From the NCBI GenBank assembly GCA_964575185.1, contig CAZNPW010000004.1:36861-100860 (forward strand): a DNA stretch of 64,000 nt. The letters run 5' to 3'. The notes beneath the pieces were generated by a model. The model did not search any database, had not been told where the DNA came from, and worked only from the letters and a program-made list of their open reading frames with translations. Positions within the stretch are counted from its first letter, which is position 1; each line of letters opens with the position of its first letter. Made by a program: the position numbers and the translations under genes. This stretch comes from CAZNPW01 sp964575185 (GTDB taxonomy: Bacteria > Pseudomonadota > Alphaproteobacteria > Rhodobacterales > Rhodobacteraceae). Positions 40,723 through 49,964 of this stretch are shown in pieces.

Positions 40723-41557
40723 GGGCCCGGACTCATATCCACCACGCCACGATTGCGGCGAGGCTGATGGCTGCGGCGTAGGTTGCTGCCAGGCGGTCGT
40801 ATCGGGTGGCGATGCGCCGGAAGTCCTTGAGCCGACAGAATGCACGTTCGACGAGGTTTCGCCGCTTGTAGGCCTCGCGGTCGAAGGGGTGGAGGCGCGT
40901 GCGGCGCGGGCCGTTCGGGATGACGGGAGTGGTGCCGCGTGCGATCAGCAGGGCGCGGAGGGCGTCGCTGTCGTAGGCCCGGTCCGCGGCGAGCGTGGCC
41001 GAGGGGGGCAATGCCACCACCAGTTCGGCCGCGACCGGCGCATCGCCGCGCTGGCCCGGGGTCAGGGCGAAGGCCACGAGACGCCCTTGGCCGTCCACGA
41101 GCCCGTGCAGCTTGGTCGTCGCCCCCCCGCGGGAGCGCCCTATGGCCTGGGCCTGCGCCCCCCTTTTGCGCCCGCCGCCGAGCGGTGCGCCTTGGCCCAG
41201 GTGCTGTCGAGCATCAGCGCGGCCGGAGGCCCGCCCGCTGCGGCCAGCGTCGCAAAGGCCTGTTGCCACACGCCTTTCTTCGCCCACCGGACCCAGCGGT
41301 TGTACAGCGTCTTGCGCGGCCCGTAGCAGGCCGGCGCATCCACCCAACGGCCCCCGCTGATCAGGACGTGCACGATCCCCGAAATGACCCGCCGGTCGTC
41401 CACCCGCGGAACCCCCCGCGTGTCCGACGGCAGAAGCGGCCGCAACCGCGAAAACTGCTCGTCGCTCAGCCAGAACTCAGCCATGCCACACCCCCGTATC
41501 AGGCAGCATGAATCACAACCGGCACCGCAAGGGAATCCAGTTTATGGGTCTGGGCCC
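40723..41557 (-). mobile_element. IS5-family insertion sequence (IS427-like)
   Basis: About 835 bases bounded by inverted ends: GGGCCCGGACTCATA on the left and, reading in from the right, GGGCCCAGACCCATA. TA, or CTAG if the outer G is counted, flanks both sides as the target duplication. It carries a two-frame transposase. Its right edge touches the left end of the IS630 element. It looks recent: ends and both transposase frames are intact. Confidence 0.85.
40733..41484 (-). CDS. IS5-family transposase made by frameshifting
   Basis: A DDE transposase in two overlapping frames. The first frame (41484 to 41140, 114 aa) has the N-terminal IS5 domain (LSDEQFSRLRPLLP) and LMLDSTWAKAHRSAAG, with the first catalytic Asp. 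The second frame runs to 40733 and has RSRGGATTKLHGLVDGQGRL, LAADRAYDSDALR (second Asp) and NLVERAFCRLKDFRRIATRYDRL (catalytic Glu). They join by a -1 shift on a run of four A then six G near 41160-41170. Together about 250 residues, normal for the IS427 group. It appears functional. Confidence 0.85.
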
Positions 41558-41559
41558 TA

Positions 41560-42611
41560 GTGCGTGTCTGGTTCATGTTGAAGCATATCCTGCATGGCGA
41601 AGGTAGTTCTGGCACTCGGCTGGTGTGGAGGCGTCGAGGAGTGTTCCCACCCGTCGCCATGAGGCTTCGACGCTGCGTTCGTCGGCTTTGCGGAAGAGGG
41701 TCTTGAGCTTGGCGAAGACCATCTCGATCGGGTTCAGGTCCGGGCTGTAGGGCGGCAGGAACAGCAGATGTGCCTTGGCCTCACGGATGAGTTGCCGGGC
41801 CGGCTGGCCTTTGTGGCTGCCGAGGTTGTCTGCGATGACGACATCGCCAGGCACCAGTGTGGGGACAAGGCACTGGCCGACCCAGGCGGTGAAAGGATCG
41901 CCGTTGATGGGGCCATCCAGCACGAAGGGTGCAACGATGCCGTCGTGGCGCAGCCCGGCGAGGAAGGTCAGCGTCTTCCAGTGGCCGTGCGGGACATGCG
42001 CCGTCAGGCGCTAGCCCCGCGTGGCCCAGCCGCAGGTCCGGGTCATGTTGGTCTTGATCCAGGTCTCATCGATGAAGATCAGTCGCTTGGGATCAAGCCG
42101 GTGCTGGTGCGCCCGCCAGCGCGCGCGGAGCCGCGCCACCTTCGGGCGCATCTGTTCGCAGGCCATCAGGGTCTTTTCTTGACCGTCTGGCCCGCGCGCC
42201 TCACGAACCGCCAGACGGTGTCATGCGCGACCGTTACGCCCCGTGCGGCCAGTTCCGCCGTCAGCGCGCGCATCGTCAGATCGGGCTTCTCGGCCAGCCG
42301 GGCCAGCAGCCAGTCCCCACTTTCGCCAGCGAGCGCCGCGCGGCGGCTCCCTCCAACCTTGCCGGGAACCTGGCCGCGCGCCCCGCGCGCTGTCGCTGCC
42401 CGATCCGCACCGCCGAGGCCACCGAAATACCGAAACGCTTCGCCGCAGCCCGGACGGTCTCCCCTTCCTCAAGGGCCTTGGCAACCCGTATCCTGGTATC
42501 TACAGACAGTGCCAGAACCATGCTTCCCTCCATCATCTGGTGGAAGCAATGAATCACGAAAGTCCGCCCCCGGGAATCCACATTCCGATTCAATCAGTTG
42601 CGGACTTGCGC
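41560..42611 (-). mobile_element. IS630-family element, decayed
   Basis: About 1050 bases flanked by TA on both sides (41558-41559 and 42612-42613). Ends are imperfect inverted repeats, GTGCGTGTCTGG on the left and GCGCAAGTCCGC reading in from the right. The right TA is part of the mrcA stop codon. The left end coincides with the IS5-family insertion point. The transposase within is broken. Confidence 0.8.
41573..42521 (-). pseudogene. IS630 transposase pseudogene
   Basis: Fragments in order: the helix-turn-helix region (MVLALSVDTRIRVAKALEEG, AAAKRFGISVASAVR) from 42521, then a frame change, then GDWLLARLAEKPDLTMRALT and TVWRFVRRAGQTVKKRP, then another frame change (near AAGAAAAGACC, which could be programmed), then RLIFIDETWIKTNMTRTCGW with the first catalytic Asp, an in-frame amber codon where the family has Gln (42011-42013 region), and finally DVVIADNLGSHKG and LPPYSPDLNPIEMVFAKLK with the second Asp and Glu. 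The amber codon and the first frame change make it inactive. Confidence 0.85.
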
Positions 42612-45139
42612 TAATACAACCCGCCCGCGCTGACCGTGCCGAAGGCCGCGTTGTCGGGGACGTCGACGCGCTCGCCCTCGGCGTTCACGACGCTGCGCGT
42701 GGCGTTCGGGTCGTCGGTTTCGCCGTAGGCGAAGAGCGGCAGGTTGGAGCCCATGCCGAAACCGCCGTCGACGATCATGCCGAGGTTGCCCAGCGGATCC
42801 TCGCCCTCGCGGAAGTATTCGGCCACGACGTTCTCGCCCTGCGCGTCGGGGCCGAGGCGCTGGCCGGTGAAGCGGTCGACGTTCACGAAATAGCCGCCGG
42901 GCGGGAGCCGGAAGGCGGACCCGCCATACTTGCCGACGGCGACCTCCATGAACTGCTGGAACACCGGCCCGCAGAGGCCGCCGCCCGACGCCCCGCCGCC
43001 GAGCGACTTCGGCTGGTCGAAGCCGATGTAGCAGCCCGCCACGATGTTCGAGGAAAAGCCGATGAACCACACGTCGCGGGCTTCGTTCGTGGTGCCGGTC
43101 TTGCCGCCGATCGGGACGGGCAGGTTGATGCCGCGCGCGGTGCCGCGCTGCACGACGCCTTCCATCATCGAGGTGATCTGGTAGGCGGTGATCGCGTCGA
43201 TCACCCGCTCGCGCCCCGAGGTGTCGATCACGGGGGCCTGGCCCGCGGGCAGGCGAGCGGCGTTGCAGTCCGTGCAGACGCGCTGGTCGTGGCGGTAGAT
43301 GGTGCGGCCGAACCGGTCCTGGACGCGGTCGACCAGCGTGGGTTCGACCCGCTCGCCGCCGTTGGCGAACATCGCGTAGGCCGCGACCATGCGGTAGAGC
43401 GTCGTTTCCTGCGCGCCGAGCGCGTTGGCGAGGAAGGGCTGCATGCTGTCGTAGACGCCGAAGCGTTCGGCATAACGCGCGACCGTCTCCATCCCGGTCG
43501 CCTGGGCGATCCGCACGGTCATCAGGTTGCGCGACTGTTCCAGCCCGTTGCGCACCGTCGTCGGGCCGTAATAGCGGTCGGACGCGTTCTTGGGCGTCCA
43601 GATGCCCTGCGGGGTGTCGACCTCGATCGGGGCGTCGACGACGATGGTCGCGGGGGAGAAGCCGCTGTCGAGCGCCGCGGCATAGACGAAGGGCTTGAAC
43701 GACGATCCGGGCTGCCGCATCGCCTGGGTCACGCGGTTGAACACCGAGGACTGGTAGGAAAACCCGCCCTGCATGGCGAGCACCCGGCCCGAGTTCACGT
43801 CCATGGCCATGAAGGCCCCCTGCACCTCGGGAACCTGGCGGACCGACCAGCGGACGAAGCTGCCGTCCGCGTCGCTGGTGACGCGGCGGACGAAGATCAC
43901 GTCGCCGGGGGTGAAGTTCTCGGCGAAGTCGCCGCGCATCCAGTCGATGTCGTCGCGGGGGATGACCGAGGGTTCGGGGCCGTCCAGCGGCCGGCCCTCG
44001 ATGCCGACGCGCATCTCGGCCTCGCCCGGCTCCAGCACCACCGCGGGCAGCCAGCCCTCGATGTCGCGCGGCACGTCGGTTTCGGCAAGCGCGGCGCGCC
44101 AGGCGGTCTCGTCGCCCAGCGTGGCGGCGGGGATCGTCTGCCCGGTGCCGCGCCACCGCCCGAGGCCGCGGTCGTAGCGTTCGAGCCCGCGCTGCAGGGC
44201 GTTCGCGGCGGCATCCTGCAACTCCGGGTCCATCGTGGCGCGGATGGTCAGGCCGCCGGCGAAGAACTCCTCCTGCCCGAAGGTGCCCGACAACTGGCGG
44301 CGGATCTCGTCGGTGAAGTAGCCGCGCGGCGGCAGGCTGTTGCGGAAGGCCGGATAGTCCCCGTTCTGCACCGACCGCAGCGGGGCGGCGATGTTGTCGT
44401 CCATCGTGGCGCGGTCGATGTAGCCGTTCTGATACATCTCGCGCAGCACGTAGTTGCGCCGTTCGGTCACCCGCTCCTTCGCCGTGACGGGGTTGTAACG
44501 GCCCGGCGCCTGCGGCATCGCGGCCAGCATCGCGGCTTCGGCCGGGGTCAGCTCGTCGAGCGTCTTGTTGAAGTAGGTCTGCGCCGCGGCGGCCACGCCG
44601 TAGCTGTTCTGGCCGAGGAAGATCTCGTTGAGGTAGAGCTCGAGGATCTTCTCCTTGCTCAGGGTCTGCTCCAGCCGGACGGACAGGATGATCTCCTTGA
44701 TCTTGCGCTCGACCGTCCGCCCGCCGTCGAGCAGGAAGTTCCGGGTCACCTGCTGGGTGATGGTCGAGGCCCCCCGCATCTCGGCCCCCCGGGTGCGGAC
44801 CGCCTCGACGAGGGCGGCGGCGATGCCGCGCAGGTCATAGCCGTTGTGGACGAAGAAGTTCTTGTCCTCGGCGCTGACGAAGGCCTGGACCACGAGGTCG
44901 GGGATGTCCTCGATGGGAACGAAGAGGCGGCGTTCCTCGGCGAACTCGTCGATGATGCGGCCTTCGTTCGAGTAGATGCGGCTGATCGTGGCGGGCGTGT
45001 ACTGCGCGAGGCTTTCGTGCGACGGCAGGTCGCGCGAATAGGCGTAGAAGATCGCGCCCACGGTCAGCGCGGCGAAGACGAGGCCCATCGTCACGAGCGT
45101 GAAGATGCCGCCGAAGAAGGAGCCGATGAATCGCAGCAA
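42611..45139 (-). CDS. mrcA: penicillin-binding protein 1A (bifunctional)
   Basis: Polymerises and cross-links peptidoglycan in the periplasm. The 842 residues have an N-terminal membrane anchor (LVTMGLVFAALTVGAIFYAY), the GT51 transglycosylase domain with catalytic Glu91 (VSAEDKNFF) and RGASTITQQVTRNF, an OB-like insert, and the transpeptidase domain with Ser in PGSSFKPFVYAAAL (near 479) and KTG in GGKTGTTNEARDVWF (near 677). The stop codon TAG uses the TA duplicated by the IS630 insertion. The ending GGLY suggests the protein is full length. Confidence 0.95.
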   Translation of the reverse strand: MLRFIGSFFGGIFTLVTMGLVFAALTVGAIFYAYSRDLPSHESLAQYTPATISRIYSNEGRIIDEFAEERRLFVPIEDIPDLVVQAFVSAEDKNFFVHNGYDLRGIAAALVEAVRTRGAEMRGASTITQQVTRNFLLDGGRTVERKIKEIILSVRLEQTLSKEKILELYLNEIFLGQNSYGVAAAAQTYFNKTLDELTPAEAAMLAAMPQAPGRYNPVTAKERVTERRNYVLREMYQNGYIDRATMDDNIAAPLRSVQNGDYPAFRNSLPPRGYFTDEIRRQLSGTFGQEEFFAGGLTIRATMDPELQDAAANALQRGLERYDRGLGRWRGTGQTIPAATLGDETAWRAALAETDVPRDIEGWLPAVVLEPGEAEMRVGIEGRPLDGPEPSVIPRDDIDWMRGDFAENFTPGDVIFVRRVTSDADGSFVRWSVRQVPEVQGAFMAMDVNSGRVLAMQGGFSYQSSVFNRVTQAMRQPGSSFKPFVYAAALDSGFSPATIVVDAPIEVDTPQGIWTPKNASDRYYGPTTVRNGLEQSRNLMTVRIAQATGMETVARYAERFGVYDSMQPFLANALGAQETTLYRMVAAYAMFANGGERVEPTLVDRVQDRFGRTIYRHDQRVCTDCNAARLPAGQAPVIDTSGRERVIDAITAYQITSMMEGVVQRGTARGINLPVPIGGKTGTTNEARDVWFIGFSSNIVAGCYIGFDQPKSLGGGASGGGLCGPVFQQFMEVAVGKYGGSAFRLPPGGYFVNVDRFTGQRLGPDAQGENVVAEYFREGEDPLGNLGMIVDGGFGMGSNLPLFAYGETDDPNATRSVVNAEGERVDVPDNAAFGTVSAGGLY

Positions 45140-45226
45140 GGGGCCGTCCCGTCAGGTGGTGCCCCCGCCCATACACGCAGTCGCGCCCGGGGTCAAAACG
45201 GCATCGGGTCACGGGGAGAAAGCACC

Positions 45227-45262
45227 TCCCCTCTCCCCGGGGAGATGGGACGGGGGAGAGGG
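45227..45262. repeat. REP-like palindromic repeat between mrcA and amiC
   Basis: CTCCCCGGGGAG (45233-45244) is a perfect palindrome inside a longer CCCTCTCCCC...GGGGAGATGGG region, followed by GGGACGGGGGAGAGGG. The last part is shared with the element at 13366-13487, so the two belong to one short repeat family. Confidence 0.65.
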
Positions 45263-45273
45263 TCTCCGCGCCG

Positions 45274-46503
45274 TCAGGGCGCCCGCGCCGCCGACAGCGC
45301 GGCGTCGGCGTCGGCCCAGGCGCGCAGTCCTGCGGCGATGGCCGCGGCCATCCCGGCCCGCCAGGCGGGGTCGCGCAGCCGGCCGAGGTCGGCGGCCGAG
45401 GACATGAAGCCGACCTCGACCAGGACCGAGGGGATGTCGGGGGACTTCAGCACGCTGAACCCCGCCGACTGCACCGGGTGGCGGTGCATCCTGAGGCCCG
45501 CGCCGCGGATCGCGTCGGCGAGCGCGGCGGCGAGGCGGTCGGTGCGGGGCGTCGTCTCGGTGCGGGCCATGTCCATCAGCACGGTGGCGAGCTGGTCGTC
45601 GGCCCCCGTCAGGTCGACGCCCGCGAGCAGGTCGTCGCGGTCGTGGCGTTCGGCGAGCGCCTGCGCGGCGGCGTCGGTCGCCGTGTCGGCGAGCGTGTAG
45701 ATCGTGGCGCCGGTCGCCTCGCCTTCGGCCAGCGCATCGGCGTGCAGGCTGACGAAGGCGTCGGCCGCGGCCGCGCGCGCGGTCGAGATGCGGGTTTCGA
45801 GCGGGACGAACCTGTCGTCGTCGCGCGTCAGGACCACGCGGAAGGTGCCGTCGCGCAACAGCGCCTCCTTCAGCTCGCGCGCGAAGGTGAGCATGAGGTC
45901 GGCCTCGGTCAGCCCCTCGGCCTCGGCCCCGGGATCGAGGCCGCCGTGGCCGGGGTCGAGCACCACCGTCACCGGCCCGTCGCCGCGCGCAGGCGGCGGC
46001 GGCAGCGCGGTGGCCGGGGGGTCGGCCCAGGCGGCGGGGTCCGCGCGCGCGGCCATGGCGGCGAAGGCCTCCGGCGCCGCGTCGGCCAGCCGCACCTCGA
46101 CCGCGACGGCCCCATCGGTCGCCATCGCCGCGCGCGCGATCGTCATCGGGCGGGCGAGTTCGACGACCAGCCGCGACCAGCCGGGGCGCAGCGGGCCGCC
46201 GCGCAGCGACAGCACGCCGGGCGACGGCCGGGCCACGCGGTCGAGGCCGGCGAAGTCGACCTCGCGGAAGTCGAGCACGAGGCGCGGCGGCGCGTCGAGC
46301 ACGCGGGCGCGCCAGGGCACCATCTGCGACAGACCGAGCCGCAGCGTGACGCCACCGTCGTCTTCCGCCAGGCCGATGGCCGACCGCGCGGGGTCGATCC
46401 GGGCCAGCCCCGCCAGGTCCTGCGCGCGGGCGGACCCCGGCCAGGCGGGCAGCACGACCGACACGAGGATCAGGGTCAGGCAGACGAGGGCGCGCGCGAT
46501 CAT
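45274..46503 (-). CDS. amiC: N-acetylmuramoyl-L-alanine amidase
   Basis: Cuts peptide stems from glycan strands during daughter-cell separation. The 409 residues have a signal peptide (MIARALVCLTLILVSVVLPAW...ARAQ), an AMIN-type beta domain (LRLGLSQMVPWRARVLDAPPRLVL), an Ala/Pro linker, and a C-terminal Amidase_3 domain. Zinc-ligand motifs are VLDPGHGGLDPGA, EADLMLTFA and VSLHADA, plus VLVEVGFMSSAADL near the end with the catalytic Glu. It follows mrcA divergence-free on the same strand upstream of it, 135 bases away. The start at 46503 keeps the signal peptide. Confidence 0.93.
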   Translation of the reverse strand: MIARALVCLTLILVSVVLPAWPGSARAQDLAGLARIDPARSAIGLAEDDGGVTLRLGLSQMVPWRARVLDAPPRLVLDFREVDFAGLDRVARPSPGVLSLRGGPLRPGWSRLVVELARPMTIARAAMATDGAVAVEVRLADAAPEAFAAMAARADPAAWADPPATALPPPPARGDGPVTVVLDPGHGGLDPGAEAEGLTEADLMLTFARELKEALLRDGTFRVVLTRDDDRFVPLETRISTARAAAADAFVSLHADALAEGEATGATIYTLADTATDAAAQALAERHDRDDLLAGVDLTGADDQLATVLMDMARTETTPRTDRLAAALADAIRGAGLRMHRHPVQSAGFSVLKSPDIPSVLVEVGFMSSAADLGRLRDPAWRAGMAAAIAAGLRAWADADAALSAARAP

Positions 46504-46571
46504 CGCGCGCGACCATGCCGGTGCGGCGGTGCGAAGTAAACTCGCCCCTTCGTGAGGGGCGCGTGCGCGGA

Positions 46572-47573
46572 TCACGGGCGCGCGGGGCGCGGGGTGCCGG
46601 GGTCCAGGCGGAAACCGGGCAGCAGCGGGGCCGCGGCGCGCAGCCTGTCCCAGGCGCGCCGCGCGAAGTCGGCCTTCGCCGGTTCGAGGCAGCCGTCGCG
46701 CAGGAACCAGGTGAAGAAGGCGCGCGCGGTGGCCGGGGGGACGGGCCAGTCGGGCCGCGCCAGCGCGGCGGCGAGCGCGTCCGGCGTCCGCGCGACGAGG
46801 GTCGCGCGTCCGTAGTCGGTGGCCCCGCAGGTCACCACCCGCGCGCCCTGCATCAGCGCCTCGAACCCCGCGGCCGAGGTCTGGGTCACGACCACCCCTG
46901 CCGCGGCGGCGAGATCGTGGACCGAGGCCCGCGTCTCGACCAGGGCCGTGCCCGCCATCGCGGCGCGCAGGGCCGAAAGTCCGGCCGGGGACGCGGCGGG
47001 GTGCGGTTTCACCAGCGCCGGGCCGTGCGCGGCCAGCACCCGCAGGATCCGCGCCGTGCTCAGGTGGTGCACCGGGGTCCGCCAGTGCTCGATCTCCTGC
47101 GCGAAGAAGACGGCGGGGACGGCGGGCAGGGGCGCACGGGGCGGCTGGTCGAACTTCGAGATGTTCTGCCGCGTCATCCAGCCCGCCACGCCGTCGAAGA
47201 ACCAGTCGGGGTCGGCGACCTGCGCGGGGTCGAAGGGCGCGCGGCCCAGCGAGGAGGCGTGGTGCACGCCCATGGGGTCGAGTACCCAGAAGCCGCGCAC
47301 GTAGGCCGGGTGGGCGTGCAGGATGCCGGGGCCTGCGGGCCGGCGCGGGCCGATCAGGATCACCGCGTGCCCCTGCGCGGCGAGCCGGGCGGCGAGACCC
47401 GGGCGATCGGCGGCGAGGCAGGCGCGCACGCCCAGCGCGGCGGCGGTGGCGGCGAGCAGGGCGAAGAAGTCGAACTGCCCGCGCGCGACCGCATCGTGCC
47501 AGGTTCCGCCCGCGACGACGATCAGCGCGGGGGCGGGGCCGGCCTCGGCCGCGCGGGTGACGGGCGTCCACAT
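46572..47573 (-). CDS. capsule polysaccharide biosynthesis-type protein
   Basis: A 333-residue protein with the layout of capsule synthesis (KpsC/KpsS-like) or related GT-B proteins: LIVVAGGTWHDAVARG opening, a first Rossmann half, a central FAQEIEHWRTPVHHLS, and then the nucleotide-site-like LVKPHPAASPAGL and VTQTSAAGFEALMQGARVVT. The VKPHP and TSAAGFEAL motifs are typical of Capsule_synth domains that add Kdo or sugar. The ATG at 47573 is preferred over a GTG five codons earlier. Its substrate is unknown; it diverges from the epimerase gene. Confidence 0.65.
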   Translation of the reverse strand: MWTPVTRAAEAGPAPALIVVAGGTWHDAVARGQFDFFALLAATAAALGVRACLAADRPGLAARLAAQGHAVILIGPRRPAGPGILHAHPAYVRGFWVLDPMGVHHASSLGRAPFDPAQVADPDWFFDGVAGWMTRQNISKFDQPPRAPLPAVPAVFFAQEIEHWRTPVHHLSTARILRVLAAHGPALVKPHPAASPAGLSALRAAMAGTALVETRASVHDLAAAAGVVVTQTSAAGFEALMQGARVVTCGATDYGRATLVARTPDALAAALARPDWPVPPATARAFFTWFLRDGCLEPAKADFARRAWDRLRAAAPLLPGFRLDPGTPRPARP

Positions 47574-47650
47574 CCGCCCGCCCTGCACGGCGGCACGCTG
47601 GCGGTCAAGGGCCGGGGCGGCTAGCCTGCGGCGAACGGGAGGGGGCGGAC

Positions 47651-48595
47651 ATGGATGTTCTGGTGCTGGGCGCGGGCGGGATGCTGGGGCGCAAGCTGGC
47701 GGCGGCGCTGGCGGCGGGGGCGCTGGGGAAGGTGGCCCTGACGCTCGCCGACGTGGTGGCGCCGCAGGGGACGGCCGGAGTGCGGACGCGGGCGGCCGAC
47801 CTCGCGGCGCCGGGCGCGATGGCGGGTCTGGTCGCGGGGCGGCCCGCCGTGATCTTCCACCTGGCCGCGGTGGTCAGCGCCGAGGCCGAGGCGGATCTCG
47901 CGCGGGGCTACGCCGTGAACCTCGACGCCACGCGGGCGCTCGTGGAGGCGATCCGCGCGCTGCCCGGCTACCGGCCCCGGGTGGTCTTCGCCTCCTCCAC
48001 CGCGGTCTTCGGAACGCCGCTGCCCGACCTGATCGGCGACGACTTCCACCTGACGCCGCGGTCGAGCTACGGCACGCAGAAGGCGATGGGCGAGCTTCTT
48101 CTGGCCGACTACAGCCGCCGGGGGTTCGTGGACGCCATCGCGCTGCGGCTGCCCACGATCTGCATCCGCCCCGGCGCGCCGAACCGGGCGGCGAGCGGGT
48201 TCTACTCGTCGATCCTGCGGGAGCCGCTGGCGGGCAGGCGGGCGGTGCTGCCGGTGCCCGACAGCACGCGCCACTGGTTCGCGAGCCCCCGCGCCGCGAC
48301 GGGGTTCTTCCTGCGGGCGGCGAGGCTCGACACGGCCGCGCTGGGCGGGCTGACGGCGATCAACATGCCGGGCCTGTCGGCGACGGTGGACGAGATGATC
48401 GCCGCGCTGCAGGCGGTGGCCCCGGGGGCCGAGCGGCTCATCGACCGCGTGCCGGACGACGGCATCGCCGCCATCGTGAACACCTGGCCACGCGGATTTC
48501 ACACCGCGCGGGCCCGGGCGCTGGGGTTCGCGGCGGAAGCCTCGTTCGACGAGATCATCCGCGTGTATCTGGAAGACGACGCCCCGAAGGCCTGA
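47651..48595 (+). CDS. denD: NAD-dependent epimerase/dehydratase, D-erythronate dehydrogenase-like
   Basis: An extended short-chain dehydrogenase of 314 residues. Motifs: VLVLGAGGMLGRKLA (NAD-binding Gly motif), HLAAVVSAEAEADLARGYAVN, the catalytic Ser in FASSTAVFG, and YGTQKAMGE with Tyr and Lys. The segment RLPTICIRPGAPNRAASGFYSSILREPL is characteristic of D-erythronate dehydrogenases, which start erythronate or threonate catabolism. The partner kinase and isomerase genes are not adjacent, so the physiological substrate is uncertain. Confidence 0.75.
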   Translation: MDVLVLGAGGMLGRKLAAALAAGALGKVALTLADVVAPQGTAGVRTRAADLAAPGAMAGLVAGRPAVIFHLAAVVSAEAEADLARGYAVNLDATRALVEAIRALPGYRPRVVFASSTAVFGTPLPDLIGDDFHLTPRSSYGTQKAMGELLLADYSRRGFVDAIALRLPTICIRPGAPNRAASGFYSSILREPLAGRRAVLPVPDSTRHWFASPRAATGFFLRAARLDTAALGGLTAINMPGLSATVDEMIAALQAVAPGAERLIDRVPDDGIAAIVNTWPRGFHTARARALGFAAEASFDEIIRVYLEDDAPKA

Positions 48596-48639
48596 CGCGG
48601 GTCCGCCGGCGGGTGCGCACCGGGGGTTTCACACCCCGT

Positions 48640-48680
48640 CGTCCGTTGGTAACTCGGACCAATGGCGGACGCAACGGACG
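48640..48680. terminator. inverted repeat between convergent denD and dgt
   Basis: CGTCCGTTG (48640-48648) and CAACGGACG (48672-48680) form a perfect 9-bp stem, with an inner GTCCG-like pairing possible. It lies in the 113-base space between two converging genes. Confidence 0.55.
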
Positions 48681-48708
48681 CCCCCCGGGGGCGACGGGAA
48701 CCCCGATG

Positions 48709-49914
48709 TCAGCCCGTCAGCCGCGCATGTTCCTGGAGCGCGAATCGGTCGGTCATGCCGGCGACGTAGTCGGCGACGATCCGGGCCAGCGCGGTCTCGC
48801 CGTTTGCCGCGGCGACGTCCGCCTGCCATTCGGCGGGCAGGAGGTCAGGGCGGGAGAGGAACAGGGGGAAAAGATCGGCGATCACCGCCGTGACTCGGGC
48901 GCGTTCGGCCATGACGGAGGGCGCGCGGTACATGCGGTGGAAGAGGAACGACCGGATCGCCTTGAGGTCCTGGAACAGCGGCTTCGAGAAGCGGATGACG
49001 GTCGTGCCCATGGCGCGGATGTCGTCCACCGACCGGGGCTGCGCGGCGTCCAGCCGGTTGCGGGCCACCGCGACCACGTCCTCGACCATCCGCCCGAAGA
49101 CGCGCCGCAGCGCCTCGTGCCGCCGCCGGGTGGGGTCGAGGCCGGGGTGGCGGGCGTCCACCTCGGCGAAGGCGGGGCCGGTCACGGGCAGGTCCATCAG
49201 GTCGGACTCGGTGAACAGGCCCGAGCGCAGGCCGTCATGCAGGTCGTGGTGCGAATAGGCGATGTCGTCGGCGATGGCGGCCACCTGCGCCTCGGCGCTG
49301 GCGAAGGTGTGGAGCGCGAGGTCCCAGGCGGCGTCCACCTCCTCCAGCGCGTAGGGCAGGGGGGTGTCGGGGCGGCGTGCGGTCGGGTCCGTCACCGGGC
49401 CCGCGTCCGGCGGAGGCCGGACGACCGGACCATTGTGCTTGGCCATGCCCTCGAGCGTCTCCCACGTCAGGTTCAGCCCGTCGAACCCGGCATAGTGCCG
49501 CTCCAGCCGGGTCACGATCCGCAGCGCCTGGGCGTTGTGGTCGAAGCCGCCGTAAGGGGCCATGAGCGCGCCCAGCGCGTCCTCGCCGGTATGACCGAAC
49601 GGGGTGTGCCCGAGATCGTGGGCGAGCGCGACGGCCTCGGCCAGGTCGGTGTTCAGGCCGAGCACGCCCGCGACGGTGCGGGCGACCTGCGCGACCTCGA
49701 TCGTGTGGGTCAGGCGGGTGCGGTAGTAGTCGCCCTCGTGCTCGACGAAGACCTGCGTCTTGTGCTTCAGCCGCCGGAAGGCGCTGGAGTGGATGATCCG
49801 GTCGCGGTCGCGCTGGAAGGGGCTGCGGAAGGTCGAGACGGATTCGGGGTGCAGACGGCCCCGGCTGGCGCCCGGCTGGCAGGCGAAGGGGGCGAGGGTT
49901 CCTTGCTGATCCAT
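48709..49914 (-). CDS. dgt: deoxyguanosinetriphosphate triphosphohydrolase-like protein
   Basis: Hydrolyses dNTPs to deoxynucleosides and triphosphate. The 401-residue HD-domain protein has the metal residues in RLTHTIEVAQVA and VALAHDLGHTPFGHTGE, with FRRLKHKTQVFVEHEGDYYRTR before them and DDIAYSHHDLHDGL for the last Asp. It belongs to the shorter type-2 dGTPase-like group. I use the ATG at 49914 (MDQQGTLAPFACQPG); ATGs at 49926 and 49947 are also in frame, and the choice is uncertain. It diverges from the Fe-S carrier gene. Confidence 0.92.
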   Translation of the reverse strand: MDQQGTLAPFACQPGASRGRLHPESVSTFRSPFQRDRDRIIHSSAFRRLKHKTQVFVEHEGDYYRTRLTHTIEVAQVARTVAGVLGLNTDLAEAVALAHDLGHTPFGHTGEDALGALMAPYGGFDHNAQALRIVTRLERHYAGFDGLNLTWETLEGMAKHNGPVVRPPPDAGPVTDPTARRPDTPLPYALEEVDAAWDLALHTFASAEAQVAAIADDIAYSHHDLHDGLRSGLFTESDLMDLPVTGPAFAEVDARHPGLDPTRRRHEALRRVFGRMVEDVVAVARNRLDAAQPRSVDDIRAMGTTVIRFSKPLFQDLKAIRSFLFHRMYRAPSVMAERARVTAVIADLFPLFLSRPDLLPAEWQADVAAANGETALARIVADYVAGMTDRFALQEHARLTG

Positions 49915-49964
49915 CCTGCGGCCCATATATGAAGGGGGCGTTTCCATGCCTACGGGGGTGTTCC

